A stretch of 64,000 bases of DNA. Source: Halobacillus_B sp963739045. GTDB lineage: Bacteria > Bacillota > Bacilli > Bacillales > Halobacillaceae. Positions within the stretch are counted from its first letter, which is position 1; every line of letters begins with the position of its first letter. Below, piece by piece: positions 1 to 7,939 of this stretch. Under the pieces are notes generated by a model. That model saw nothing but the letters and a program-made list of their open reading frames with translations, was not told the DNA's origin and ran no database searches. Location of the stretch: the NCBI GenBank assembly GCA_963739045.1, contig CAVTYY010000005.1:744001-808000 (forward strand). Reading direction: 5' to 3'. The position numbers and the translations under genes are program-made.

Positions 1-18
1 AAGAATTTTTACTTTCAT
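1..18 (-). CDS. 5' end of a gene running off the window
   Basis: Only the first six codons (MKVKIL) are inside the window. They follow a strong ribosome binding site, GAGGAGGTG, on the minus strand at about 29-37 with normal spacing to the ATG at 18. By position next to yitT this could be a DegV-family fatty-acid-binding protein (B. subtilis yitS lies beside yitT), and such proteins often begin in a similar way. Six residues cannot prove this. Confidence 0.5.
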
Positions 19-206
19 ATTATTTCTCACCTCCTCAATAAATTTCCATCTAAAAATAGTGTAGGCTTATCCTGATGCTTAGTCAAAATATATTGATTTA
101 TCTGCTGAGATTAACTAAAGTGGTTTAAGGGACACTATTATAATAAGCTTGCTGTTAAATTTAAACAGAAATAAAACCTATAAGGTCGAGCGGTTAGGAG
201 GTTACT

Positions 207-1055
207 ATGTTTGCGTTTGAATTAAAAAGGATAATCGTGGTGATTTTTGGAGCGGTATTAAATGCCATATCACTAAATTTATTCTTAATCAAAGCGAATG
301 TTTATGCAAGTGGTTTTACTGGGGTTGCCCAGCTTTTAACCAGTATTTTTCAAGATTTTCTGCACATACCTGGAATCAATACAGGACTTATCTTGTTTAT
401 ACTTAATATTCCAGTTGCTATATTAGGATGGTATAAGGTTGGGAAAGGATTTACGGTCTATAGTATTGTATCGGTAGTTTTCACTACTTTTTTCCTTACA
501 GTTATTCCCGTTCAGCAATTATCCAGTGATATTATCTTAAATGCTGTTTTCGGTGGTGTTATTGGAGGAATTGGGGTAGGAATAACACTGAAGTGGGGGG
601 CATCAACAGGGGGACTGGATATTATAGCTATGGTTCTGTCCCGTATGAGAGACCGGCCGATTGGTATCTACTTCCTGATTATTAATAGTGCGATTATTGC
701 TATTGCTGGCCTTCTTTACAAGCCGGAGAATGCTTTATATACTTTATTGACGTTATATGTAACGACTAGAGTTATTGATGCTGTTCATACACGTCATGAA
801 AAGCTTACAGCTATGATTATTACTTCTAAAGCAGCTGATTTAGAAAAGGCGATTCACGCCCAAATGGTCCGAGGAATTACCACTCTTCCTGCACGAGGTG
901 CATTTACTCAGCAAGACAAAAATATGCTGGTAATGGTTATTACAAGGTATGAGCTCTATGATCTTCAGCATATTATCACAGAGGTGGACCCTTCTGCCTT
1001 TACGAACATTGTGCAAACGACCGGTATATTTGGATTCTTTAGAAAAGATGATTAA
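207..1055 (+). CDS. yitT: YitT family membrane protein
   Basis: A 282-residue integral membrane protein. Several hydrophobic helices fill roughly residues 1-170 (the YitT/DUF161 region, with the motif WGASTGGLDIIA). A soluble C-terminal DUF2179-type domain follows at about 220-275 (GRGITTLPARGAF-like segment, here RGITTLPARGAF). The start ATG follows AGGAGG at 197-202. The transport or signalling role of this family is not established. In B. subtilis yitT is followed by ipi, and here the next gene also carries a BsuPI domain, so synteny supports the name. It may be co-transcribed with the lipoprotein gene 65 bp downstream. Confidence 0.9.
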   Translation: MFAFELKRIIVVIFGAVLNAISLNLFLIKANVYASGFTGVAQLLTSIFQDFLHIPGINTGLILFILNIPVAILGWYKVGKGFTVYSIVSVVFTTFFLTVIPVQQLSSDIILNAVFGGVIGGIGVGITLKWGASTGGLDIIAMVLSRMRDRPIGIYFLIINSAIIAIAGLLYKPENALYTLLTLYVTTRVIDAVHTRHEKLTAMIITSKAADLEKAIHAQMVRGITTLPARGAFTQQDKNMLVMVITRYELYDLQHIITEVDPSAFTNIVQTTGIFGFFRKDD

Positions 1056-1119
1056 CAGGGTAACTATTTTTCCCGAAGTTCGTCTAATAGAATAAATTAT
1101 ACGAAAGGGAAGTGAAGCT

Positions 1120-1962
1120 ATGATAAAGCTTCTGGCAGTTACTGCGGGGGTTATGATCATTCTTTTAGCCGCTTGTGTCACTCCTTCTGGCAAGGAGAAA
1201 ATAAAGGAAGATGACAAAGAAAAGAACGAGGAGCCTGCCGCTCAAATTGAAGCATTCATTGATCAATTATCTATGGATGCGACCGTAGAGGCATCTTCCA
1301 GTCAGGCTGTGTTTAATTTTTCGCTCACGAATACAGGAGACAAACCACTGATCCTAGGGTTTAATTCCGGCCAGCAATATGAGGTAACTGTGAAGAATAG
1401 TGATGGAAAGGTTGTATACTCTTATTCTGATGGGAAGATGTTTACACAGCAGCTGACAACGAAAGAATTGGAAGGAAAGCAGGTATTACCCGGCAAAGAG
1501 ACTTGGAATAAAGTGAAAGAGCCGGGGGAGTACTCCGTTCAGATCACTTTCTTAATTACTTCCATTAATGATCAGCCTGTTGAAGCTCAGCCCTTTCAAG
1601 TCAGCCAGTCGTTTACCATAGAGGATCCACAAGAACAAGGCAGTGATCCAGAATCTAAAGCTTTCCGTAATGTGGAGATCACCGGTGAGCAGGGCAGCTA
1701 CACGGTAAAGGGAGAGGCTCGTGTGTTTGAAGCAGGTTTTCTTTATAGTGTAGAGGACGGACATCGGGTGCAGGTAGCACCGACTTCTGTTCAAGCTGAA
1801 GCTGGAGCGCCCAAGTGGGGGGCATTTACCATTAAGATTAACATCCCTGAAGACCAGCTTCCGGACTACGGAACCTTAAATTTAACTCTTTATGAAGCCA
1901 GCCCTAAAGATGGACATCCTATTCATGTTCAGTATTTTCAATTAGAAGACTTTAACTCATAA
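1120..1962 (+). CDS. Lipoprotein with BsuPI and Gmad2 domains
   Basis: A 280-residue exported lipoprotein. It has a hydrophobic signal ending in lipobox LAAC with Cys19 as the lipidated residue, then a charged linker. A BsuPI domain (intracellular proteinase inhibitor type) spans about 50-165, with the typical NFSLTNTGDKPL and FNSGQQYEVTV segments. A Gmad2 immunoglobulin-like domain (the spore-germination type) spans about 190-278. In B. subtilis this position holds ipi, a short cytosolic BsuPI protein, so the locus here encodes an exported and extended version. Gmad2 is often found in envelope or germination proteins. Whether it inhibits a protease is unknown. RBS GAAAGGGAAGTG lies upstream. 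Confidence 0.85.
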   Translation: MIKLLAVTAGVMIILLAACVTPSGKEKIKEDDKEKNEEPAAQIEAFIDQLSMDATVEASSSQAVFNFSLTNTGDKPLILGFNSGQQYEVTVKNSDGKVVYSYSDGKMFTQQLTTKELEGKQVLPGKETWNKVKEPGEYSVQITFLITSINDQPVEAQPFQVSQSFTIEDPQEQGSDPESKAFRNVEITGEQGSYTVKGEARVFEAGFLYSVEDGHRVQVAPTSVQAEAGAPKWGAFTIKINIPEDQLPDYGTLNLTLYEASPKDGHPIHVQYFQLEDFNS

Positions 1963-1987
1963 TAGAAACTGGCTGGGACAACACTAG

Positions 1988-2022
1988 AAAACCCGAACCT
2001 TTAAAATATTGGTTCGGGTTTT
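1988..2022 (+). terminator. Rho-independent terminator, ACCCGAACC family
   Basis: The stem AAAACCCGAACC pairs with GGTTCGGGTTTT around an 11-nt loop, just past the lipoprotein gene. The same core recurs at several other gene ends in this window. Two further inverted repeats follow at about 2040-2076 and 2091-2131, before the convergent gene. Confidence 0.85.
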
Positions 2023-2163
2023 CTGTGTTTTGGTTTTTAAAGAAGGTGAGCTGAGTTCCCCAGCTTCGCCTTCTAATTTTTCTATAAACGTTCAGATTCT
2101 AATGTTTGAAGTTCAACTTCAGAATCTGAAGTTAGTCCCCGTTTCTTTGCAGGGTCTTCGCCA

Positions 2164-2427
2164 TTAATAGCCGTATTCTGCTAGTAATCCTTCAACTTTA
2201 GGTGTTAGTGTTTCCCATTCAGCATTTGGAAGCTTGTTTACCGTAATAAAATTTTGGAAGCCGAATACATTATCTACTTCCTCGAAATTCATTAAGTCAT
2301 TCATAATTTTATGTTCGCTCGTTTGCCCTGGCATAACGGAAACACTGCCGTCACCTTGAAAAATCAAAGAATCGGTAGTGAATTTGAGTGCGTTTGGGTT
2401 CGGTGTTTCTTCTACTTTAACAGCCAT
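2164..2427 (-). CDS. NifU N-terminal (Nfu-type) domain protein
   Basis: An 87-residue small protein matching the Nfu/NifU N-terminal scaffold domain, with the hallmark start VEETPNPNALKF and the segment VDNVFGFQNFITVNK. Proteins of this type lack the CxxC of the full Nfu scaffold, and none is present here, so an accessory role in iron-sulfur or redox biology is only an inference from the family. AGGAGG sits nine bases upstream of the ATG on the minus strand. It is a single gene converging on the lipoprotein gene. Confidence 0.85.
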   Translation of the reverse strand: MAVKVEETPNPNALKFTTDSLIFQGDGSVSVMPGQTSEHKIMNDLMNFEEVDNVFGFQNFITVNKLPNAEWETLTPKVEGLLAEYGY

Positions 2428-2560
2428 ACAAAAAATCCTCCTCTATAACATCTACTCCTATTCTAGCAGATAATTGTGCTTGGCTAAACTAAACCAATCA
2501 ACTTTATATGAAATTTACGAAGTTATGATACAATGAACTAATCTTTTCAGGAGGGATATT

Positions 2561-3388
2561 ATGGATACAAGGGTCATCGATATACTACAGCAAATTAAAG
2601 ATCAAGATTATGAAATCCCGGATCGTTTAAACTTGCAGGAATTAACTACTATGATGCTGCAAAGGATTGGCGCTGTGGATCCTGTACTGCGTGATGATTT
2701 AATTCACCATCTTTTCACCTATTTCATCGAGAATAACTACTATAATAATGACCAGTTAAAGAATATATTACAGTCTATTCTTAATAAAAATTATCTTTTC
2801 TATATGATTGGCTCAGCTAAAAAAGAGGAGGATTCGGTCTTTAAGCGCAGTTTCTCTGTACTGCTTATATCTCCAATCTTAAGAAAACATCAGGAAGCAC
2901 CTTTTTTAAAGGAAGAGGAAGTGCATCGGGTTTGGGAAAACTTAAAGAAGTATATGCAGCAGGAAGCAGATCACCGAGCTTACGTGGAAGGAAAAGGCTG
3001 GGCCCATGCGATGGCCCATGCGGCAGATGCCTTAAACTGGACAGCCACGTGCGAGGAAATCACATCAGAAGAAGTCATGAGTATGCTTCCGGTCATTCGC
3101 ACACAATTTCTAATTGATCAGCCTTATTTGTTTGATGAAGAAGAGCGTATGGTCACGGCTGTATTAACGATGTTTAATAAAATTAGCCAGAAAGATCGGA
3201 TAGAATGGCTGGAAACGTTAATTTATGAGAGAGAGGGATGGTCGAACCCAAAAGAAGAAATCATTATTAATAATAGTAAACACTTCTTAAGAGCTCTGTA
3301 CTTCCGTATGCTGGATGGCGATCATCGTGAACTTCGTCAAGTGTTAGAGAATTTACTAAGAGAGCTCAGGAAGCAGGAAGCTTATTAA
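2561..3388 (+). CDS. DUF2785 family protein
   Basis: A 275-residue soluble protein, mostly helical, with no signal peptide. The segment GKGWAHAMAHAADAL at about 145-159 and the helical repeats around it are typical of DUF2785, a family of unknown function found in Firmicutes. AGGAGG stands upstream of the ATG. It is followed 15 bp later by a small membrane protein, and the two probably form an operon. No catalytic role can be assigned from sequence. Confidence 0.75.
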   Translation: MDTRVIDILQQIKDQDYEIPDRLNLQELTTMMLQRIGAVDPVLRDDLIHHLFTYFIENNYYNNDQLKNILQSILNKNYLFYMIGSAKKEEDSVFKRSFSVLLISPILRKHQEAPFLKEEEVHRVWENLKKYMQQEADHRAYVEGKGWAHAMAHAADALNWTATCEEITSEEVMSMLPVIRTQFLIDQPYLFDEEERMVTAVLTMFNKISQKDRIEWLETLIYEREGWSNPKEEIIINNSKHFLRALYFRMLDGDHRELRQVLENLLRELRKQEAY

Positions 3389-3403
3389 ATTTGGGGGAAT
3401 CAT

Positions 3404-3820
3404 ATGATTACCAGGGGTTTATGGGCGGGCACGGTGTCTGGGCTGGTTCTTGGGCTGTATTTGTGGGTGGCAGAAGAGATTACTGGTTTGAAAGTATATA
3501 CATTGTTAATGAATGTTGACTTTGTACCTTTGATAAAGGGGATAGAATGGCCATGGTTCATGGAATGGTTATTTCATATGAGTATTGCCTGGACCATTGG
3601 AATCGTTTATGCCTATCTGCTTGCAAACATGGGTGAGATTCAGCCAATCATCCGCTGGGTAACCGCTGCGGGTGTAGCATTTATCGCCGCTCTTTCCTAC
3701 ATTCCTCTTACTTTGCTGGCTGTGAAACAGACACCCTCATTAACAAATGGAGCAGCAATCTTCCTTTGGCTGACGGGTCACTTGTTATATGCAGTGAGTT
3801 TAAAACAAGCCTGCAGGTAA
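3404..3820 (+). CDS. Small membrane protein, unknown function
   Basis: A 138-residue protein with about four hydrophobic segments (around residues 5-25, 48-75, 82-107 and 117-132) and few charged residues. GGGGGA precedes the ATG. The spacing to the DUF2785 gene suggests co-transcription. I do not recognise the family with confidence. It has the general look of small YagU-like or DUF1440-like membrane proteins. Confidence 0.7.
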   Translation: MITRGLWAGTVSGLVLGLYLWVAEEITGLKVYTLLMNVDFVPLIKGIEWPWFMEWLFHMSIAWTIGIVYAYLLANMGEIQPIIRWVTAAGVAFIAALSYIPLTLLAVKQTPSLTNGAAIFLWLTGHLLYAVSLKQACR

Positions 3821-3826
3821 ACAAAA

Positions 3827-3860
3827 AAGTCCCATGCGGTGCACTAGCCGCATGGGACTT
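3827..3860. terminator. Hairpin terminator
   Basis: AAGTCCCATGCGG pairs with CCGCATGGGACTT around an 8-nt loop. The T-rich tract follows the stem on the minus strand, but the hairpin sits directly after the plus-strand membrane protein gene, so it may act both ways. Confidence 0.8.
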
Positions 3861-3964
3861 CTCTGCAATATAATTAGGGGAGATATTACTGTTATAATAC
3901 CCTAACCAGAGAAAAGATAACTCCGTCAATAGACCGATCTTTTTTCCGTCTTTAGGATAAATTT

Positions 3965-3998
3965 AAAGAGATCAGACCTATGAAGGTCTGATCTCTTT
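3965..3998 (-). terminator. Terminator downstream of yizC
   Basis: AAAGAGATCAGACC pairs with GGTCTGATCTCTTT, six bases beyond the yizC stop codon on the minus strand. Confidence 0.8.
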
Positions 3999-4003
3999 CA
4001 TTA

Positions 4004-4210
4004 TTAACGCATGCTTTGGTTATCATTATCGAGCTGCTGTTCCAATTGCTGTAGCTGTTGTTTCTCTTCTTGAGAACATTGGCTATATGCAGATTGGATC
4101 GCTTGCTTGGCAGCCTGCATATCTTCTTGACTAGCGGCTTGAGAACCATCACGTTTTTGTTTGAAACGACTTACCGCATCACGTGCATTTTCAAAAAGGG
4201 AATTGGCCAT
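4004..4210 (-). CDS. yizC: DUF3813 family protein YizC
   Basis: A 68-residue hydrophilic, helical protein rich in Gln and Ser (ARDAVSRFKQKRDGSQAAS, then a Gln-rich C-terminal helix). It matches the DUF3813 family and the position of B. subtilis yizC next to yitU. Function is unknown. Its AGGAGG lies inside the last codons of the 48-residue gene upstream, and one base separates that stop from this ATG, so translation of the two is probably coupled. Confidence 0.75.
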   Translation of the reverse strand: MANSLFENARDAVSRFKQKRDGSQAASQEDMQAAKQAIQSAYSQCSQEEKQQLQQLEQQLDNDNQSMR

Positions 4211-4211
4211 T

Positions 4212-4358
4212 TTAGAACCCTCCTACTGTATGCTGCTGGGATTCGACTTCTTTACGGTCAGCTTCTGTAAGCCTTTTTGGCTCCATCTCGCTTTCCTCAA
4301 ATTGACGAACCTCTGTCCAGCGATGATCTTTGGTTTCTTGTTTCTTTTGCTGTTCCAT
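4212..4358 (-). CDS. 48-residue hydrophilic protein upstream of yizC
   Basis: An open frame of 48 codons begins MEQQKKQETKDHRWTEVRQF and ends QQHTVGGF. It has a strong AGGAGG seven bases before the ATG. The product is strongly charged, with no membrane segment. The stop lies one base before the yizC ATG and the end of this gene contains the yizC ribosome binding site, so the two form a tight pair. I do not recognise a family. Confidence 0.7.
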   Translation of the reverse strand: MEQQKKQETKDHRWTEVRQFEESEMEPKRLTEADRKEVESQQHTVGGF

Positions 4359-4374
4359 GACAAGTCCTCCTGTC

Positions 4375-4410
4375 ATAAAAAAAAGCCTGAACGCTTTGTG
4401 CGTCCAAGCT
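4375..4410 (-). terminator. Terminator of yitU
   Basis: On the minus strand AGCTTGGACGC pairs with GCGTTCAGGCT (two G-U pairs) around a 5-nt loop, followed by eight T. It separates yitU from the yizC pair. Confidence 0.85.
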
Positions 4411-4449
4411 TAGTATGGCTGACTGCCGTCTAGTTATACAAGAAAATTA

Positions 4450-5274
4450 TTACATTGCTTGTTTGTTTAATTTCAAATAGTCGGTTAAAAAATGACTGAT
4501 CCCGTCCTGCTCGTTCGTATCAGCAACATAGTCAGCTAAGTTTTTTAATTCATCAATCGCATTTCCCATCGCTACTCCTACGCCGGCAAAATCAATCATT
4601 TCCAAGTCATTATCTTCATCGCCAAACGCGATAATCCGCTCTTTGGGAATATGATAATAACGGGCAATTTTATCAAGTCCTACTGCCTTATTAAGCCCTG
4701 CTTTAACAATTTCGATAACATGCCATGGAGCTCCCCATTTCCGGTGTTCAATAAGAGAGGCATGGTTGTCCAATTCTTTCCTTAATGCCTGAATTTTATC
4801 TTCTTCCGGATGAATCAGCAGGGAAGTGGGATCTTCGAGCAAGTTGTTCTGAAGGCTTCCGATCTTAATTGGATGATTATCGCTATTATGGAATATCTTC
4901 ATAATTTCTTCATCCTGCCGGTCCAAATACACCTTGTCTTTTACCTCAGCTAATATGTTCTTCACACCAAGCTCGTAGCATTGGTGAATAATTTTCTTAG
5001 CGGTGCGAATACCTAGAGGAGAGTGCAACGCATCCCATCTATGATCCTTAGGGTGATGGATAAGCGCACCATTAAAATTAACCATCGGGGTGTTGAGTCC
5101 CATTTCATTATAATAATCAATACTCGCACGGTGCGGCCGGCCGGTAGCAATACAAACTACATGGCCTTGTGCTATGGCTTCAAGGACCGTGTTCTTCGTT
5201 CGTTCAGAAATCGTTTTTTCATCTGTTAATAATGTGCCATCTAAATCCAAAGCGATTAAATGTCTTTCTTTCAT
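4450..5274 (-). CDS. yitU: HAD-superfamily Cof-type phosphatase YitU
   Basis: A 274-residue HAD hydrolase of the Cof/sugar-phosphatase type. Motif I is DLDGTLL near the N terminus with the nucleophile Asp. Motif II is the Thr of ATGRPHRA, and motif IV is FGDEDNDLEMI near residue 225. The cap domain lies between about 85 and 200. Many Cof proteins dephosphorylate sugar phosphates or FMN, and the substrate here is unknown. The ATG at 5274 is preferred over the in-frame GTG at 5283 because that GTG lies inside the ribosome binding site GAGGTG. It is divergent from yitV, as in B. subtilis. Confidence 0.9.
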   Translation of the reverse strand: MKERHLIALDLDGTLLTDEKTISERTKNTVLEAIAQGHVVCIATGRPHRASIDYYNEMGLNTPMVNFNGALIHHPKDHRWDALHSPLGIRTAKKIIHQCYELGVKNILAEVKDKVYLDRQDEEIMKIFHNSDNHPIKIGSLQNNLLEDPTSLLIHPEEDKIQALRKELDNHASLIEHRKWGAPWHVIEIVKAGLNKAVGLDKIARYYHIPKERIIAFGDEDNDLEMIDFAGVGVAMGNAIDELKNLADYVADTNEQDGISHFLTDYLKLNKQAM

Positions 5275-5456
5275 AACCTTCACCTCGTTTGTATATTTAG
5301 TTTAGCTGGTAAAAAGGTGAAATGTAAAGAATTTCTACCCTTGAGTAAAATGAAACACTTTCCAATGAATACGTGCAGTGTTACGATTACATTGTATCTT
5401 ACTACTATTAGCAGTATTTTAAAGGAAAGTAAAGTTTAAGAAAGGGATAGAGAAAA

Positions 5457-6221
5457 ATGATTGGAATTTATCGGGAAACTATAAAGAGTATTCCAGTATT
5501 AACGGTTGTGGATTCAAGGAAAAAAGAGGAACCATTACCGGTATTTACATACTTTCATGGCTTCACATCTGCTAAGGAACATAACCTTCCTCAAGCTTAT
5601 TTGCTCGCACAAAAGGGGTATCGGGTTATTTTACCAGACAGTATGTATCACGGGGAACGTGATGAGGAGATGTCCTCGCAAGAGTTGAATTTCAAGTTCT
5701 GGGAGATTGTATACCAAAATTTGAAAGAGCTGCAGGATATTAAAGATGATTTAGATGTCAATGGTCTGATCGATAAGCGTAGATTTGGGGTCGGAGGAAC
5801 ATCGATGGGCGGTATTACTACTGCCGCTGCGATGACGATGTATCCTTGGATTCAAGCCGCTGCAGTGATGATGGGTTCACCTAAACCGACTGCCTTTGCT
5901 GAAAAACTGATTAATGATGTTGCAAAGACTGGAATTGTACTTCCCATTTCGCAGGAACAGCTTAACGAACTTTTTGAGTCATTAAATGCAATTGATCTAT
6001 CCAAACAACCGGAAAAACTATCTGGACGCCCTATTTTCTTTTGGCATGGCGATGCTGACCCGGTCGTTCCGTTTGAACATTCGTATGACTTTTACAACGA
6101 CACCATTCCGATGTATAAGAATCCGGAAAACATCAAGTTTTTAAGAGAAGTCGGCAGAGATCATAAAGTAAGCCGGTTTGCGGTTCTGGAATTGGTTAAT
6201 TGGCTGGACTTAGTACTTTAA
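5457..6221 (+). CDS. yitV: Alpha/beta hydrolase YitV
   Basis: A 254-residue cytosolic alpha/beta hydrolase of the dienelactone hydrolase/prolyl oligopeptidase type. The nucleophile elbow GTSMGG carries Ser116. The oxyanion region is FHGFTSAKE near residue 34. An acid candidate lies in HGDADPVVP and the catalytic His in GRDHKVS near the C terminus. The family includes carboxylesterases, and the natural substrate is unknown. AAAGGGATAG precedes the ATG. It sits between yitU and yitW as in B. subtilis. Confidence 0.88.
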   Translation: MIGIYRETIKSIPVLTVVDSRKKEEPLPVFTYFHGFTSAKEHNLPQAYLLAQKGYRVILPDSMYHGERDEEMSSQELNFKFWEIVYQNLKELQDIKDDLDVNGLIDKRRFGVGGTSMGGITTAAAMTMYPWIQAAAVMMGSPKPTAFAEKLINDVAKTGIVLPISQEQLNELFESLNAIDLSKQPEKLSGRPIFFWHGDADPVVPFEHSYDFYNDTIPMYKNPENIKFLREVGRDHKVSRFAVLELVNWLDLVL

Positions 6222-6294
6222 AGGACTTCTTTAGTTTATTCTAGGGAAGATTTTGTTTATAATAGGTTTGAACAATCAGGAAGGGGGAATTACT

Positions 6295-6606
6295 TTGGAT
6301 ACAGCACTTGAAGAGAATATTATGGGTGCCCTGGAGAATGTTATTGATCCAGAGCTTGGTATTGATATTGTTAATCTAGGTCTGGTATATGGTGCCGATA
6401 TGGATGATAATGGAAACACCACCGTTACGATGACATTGACCGCTATGGGCTGTCCTCTAGCCGGTCATATCGAACAAGATGTGAAGCGGGTAGTATCGGA
6501 TATTCCTGAAGTTAACGAAATTACAGTAAATATTGTATGGAATCCACCATGGACGAAAGACCGAATGAGTCGTTACGCGAAAATCGCTCTGGGAATTCCG
6601 GATTAA
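6295..6606 (+). CDS. yitW: MIP18/DUF59 iron-sulfur assembly protein YitW
   Basis: A 103-residue protein of the DUF59 (MIP18/PaaD-like) family, which takes part in iron-sulfur cluster maturation. Family marks are VIDPELGIDIVNLGLVY, the conserved Cys in TAMGCPLAG, and WNPPWTKDRMS near the end. The TTG at 6295 is chosen because AAGGGGGA lies seven bases upstream and the length then matches the roughly 102-residue relatives. A longer frame from 6253 has no ribosome binding site. Confidence 0.88.
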   Translation: MDTALEENIMGALENVIDPELGIDIVNLGLVYGADMDDNGNTTVTMTLTAMGCPLAGHIEQDVKRVVSDIPEVNEITVNIVWNPPWTKDRMSRYAKIALGIPD

Positions 6607-6612
6607 TGGAAG

Positions 6613-6646
6613 AAAAACCCCTACCGTTGATACGGCAGGGGTTTTT
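6613..6646 (+). terminator. Terminator of yitW
   Basis: AAAAACCCCTACCGT pairs with ACGGCAGGGGTTTTT (one mismatch), ending in a T run. Confidence 0.9.
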
Positions 6647-6669
6647 ACATAATGAAAGGGAGGATTGCT

Positions 6670-7200
6670 ATGCGAAAGGGGACACCGGTCTTTCAAATAG
6701 TAGGGTATAAAAATAGCGGAAAAACTTCTTTATTATCTGAACTCGTTGCTTATGGCACATTGGAAGGAGATCGAATTTCTGCGATTAAACGTCATGGACA
6801 TGACGAACCTTTAAAAGTGATGCACAGAGAAACCGATAGTTACCGGCTTCATGAATCAGGAGCGTTTATGTCGGGGGTAGACAGTGCAGGTCGGTTTCAA
6901 CTGGAATTAGATCATAAAGATAATTTTCCCCTTTCTCAGCTAATTGACCTCTATAGTTTCTTTAATCCTGATTTAATAGTGGTTGAGGGCTACAAACACG
7001 AGCTTTATCCTAAAGCATTGATTATAAAAAGAGAAGAAGACTTAAAGCTTTTAAACGAGCTGTCAAATATACAATTTGTTATTACCTGGAACGAAACATG
7101 GACGGAGCACTTGTCTTTACCTGTATATCGCTTAAGTGAATGGAGACAGTGTCTACCAAAAGTGTATCCAATTGCTAAAGGGAGTCAGGAAGATGACTAA
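6670..7200 (+). CDS. mobB: Molybdopterin-guanine dinucleotide biosynthesis protein MobB
   Basis: A 176-residue GTP-binding adaptor of molybdenum cofactor synthesis. The P-loop is GYKNSGKT at residues 12-19, and VVEGYKHE near residue 105 is the second conserved block of MobB. MobB assists MobA in attaching GMP to molybdopterin. The ATG at 6670 follows AAAGGGAGG, whereas an in-frame ATG at 6652 has no such site. The gene overlaps moaE, so mobB-moaE-moaD form one operon. No mobA, moaA or moaC is in the window. Confidence 0.9.
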   Translation: MRKGTPVFQIVGYKNSGKTSLLSELVAYGTLEGDRISAIKRHGHDEPLKVMHRETDSYRLHESGAFMSGVDSAGRFQLELDHKDNFPLSQLIDLYSFFNPDLIVVEGYKHELYPKALIIKREEDLKLLNELSNIQFVITWNETWTEHLSLPVYRLSEWRQCLPKVYPIAKGSQEDD

Positions 7201-7660
7201 AAAGTTTTGGATTACAGAGCAGCCTTTATCCATCGATGAAGTGGTGCAGAGAGTATCCCGAAGAGAAGCGGGAGCGATTAATACTTTTATTGGAACAGTG
7301 AGAGAATTTACACAGGGTAAAAGAACTCTTCATTTGGAATACCAGGCTTATCGGTCAATGGCTGAAAAGAAGCTTGAACAAATTGGAGTGGAAATTTCCG
7401 GAAAATGGCCAGCAGCTGAAACAGCTATTGCCCATCGCATAGGGTCTTTAAAGATTGAAGATATTGCGGTAATTATTGCCGTCTCCACACCACACCGATC
7501 CGAGGCATTTGAAGCCAGCCGTTATGCTATTGAACGGATAAAAGAAATCGTTCCGATATGGAAGAAAGAACACTGGGAAGATGGAGAAGAATGGATTGGC
7601 AATCAAAAAGGTACAAAAGAGTATGTAAATGGGATGCCGGATAAGGAGGAGAAGTTATGA
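7193..7660 (+). CDS. moaE: Molybdopterin synthase catalytic subunit MoaE
   Basis: A 155-residue large subunit of molybdopterin synthase, which transfers sulfur from the MoaD thiocarboxylate to precursor Z. Conserved blocks are AGAINTFIGTVREF, LEYQAYRSMAEKK, IAHRIGSLKIEDIAV and VPIWKKEHWEDG, the last holding the lysines of the active site. The ATG at 7193 overlaps the end of mobB and follows GGGAGTCAGGAAG. Its stop overlaps the moaD start (ATGA), indicating coupled translation. Confidence 0.93.
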   Translation: MTKKFWITEQPLSIDEVVQRVSRREAGAINTFIGTVREFTQGKRTLHLEYQAYRSMAEKKLEQIGVEISGKWPAAETAIAHRIGSLKIEDIAVIIAVSTPHRSEAFEASRYAIERIKEIVPIWKKEHWEDGEEWIGNQKGTKEYVNGMPDKEEKL

Positions 7661-7890
7661 ATCAAATTTTGTTTTTCGCAGACTTGCGTGAAAAGACTGG
7701 AGAATCTGAAACAGAAATGAATGCAGCGGGGAAAACAGTGAAAGAAGTGAGAAATCTGCTTTTTCAAACGTATCAGCTTCCCGCAATCCACGAATCGATG
7801 GTAGCCATTAATGAGGAATTTGCAGCGAATGATACGGTGATCAGCGAGCGGGATGTAGTAGCTTTCATTCCTCCCGTCAGCGGTGGGTAA
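7657..7890 (+). CDS. moaD: Molybdopterin synthase sulfur carrier MoaD
   Basis: A 77-residue ubiquitin-fold sulfur carrier with the required C-terminal Gly-Gly (FIPPVSGG), which is adenylated and thiocarboxylated before sulfur transfer in the MoaE complex. The ATG overlaps the moaE stop by four bases. Length and end are normal for the family. Confidence 0.93.
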   Translation: MNQILFFADLREKTGESETEMNAAGKTVKEVRNLLFQTYQLPAIHESMVAINEEFAANDTVISERDVVAFIPPVSGG

Positions 7891-7898
7891 ATAAGGAT

Positions 7899-7930
7899 AA
7901 AAAAAATCAGCCATCAAGGCTGATTTTTTT
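7899..7930. terminator. Bidirectional terminator between moaD and uppP
   Basis: AAAAAATCAGCC pairs with GGCTGATTTTTT around a 5-nt loop, with T runs on both strands between two convergent genes. Confidence 0.9.
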
Positions 7931-7939
7931 AGTGAAAAG

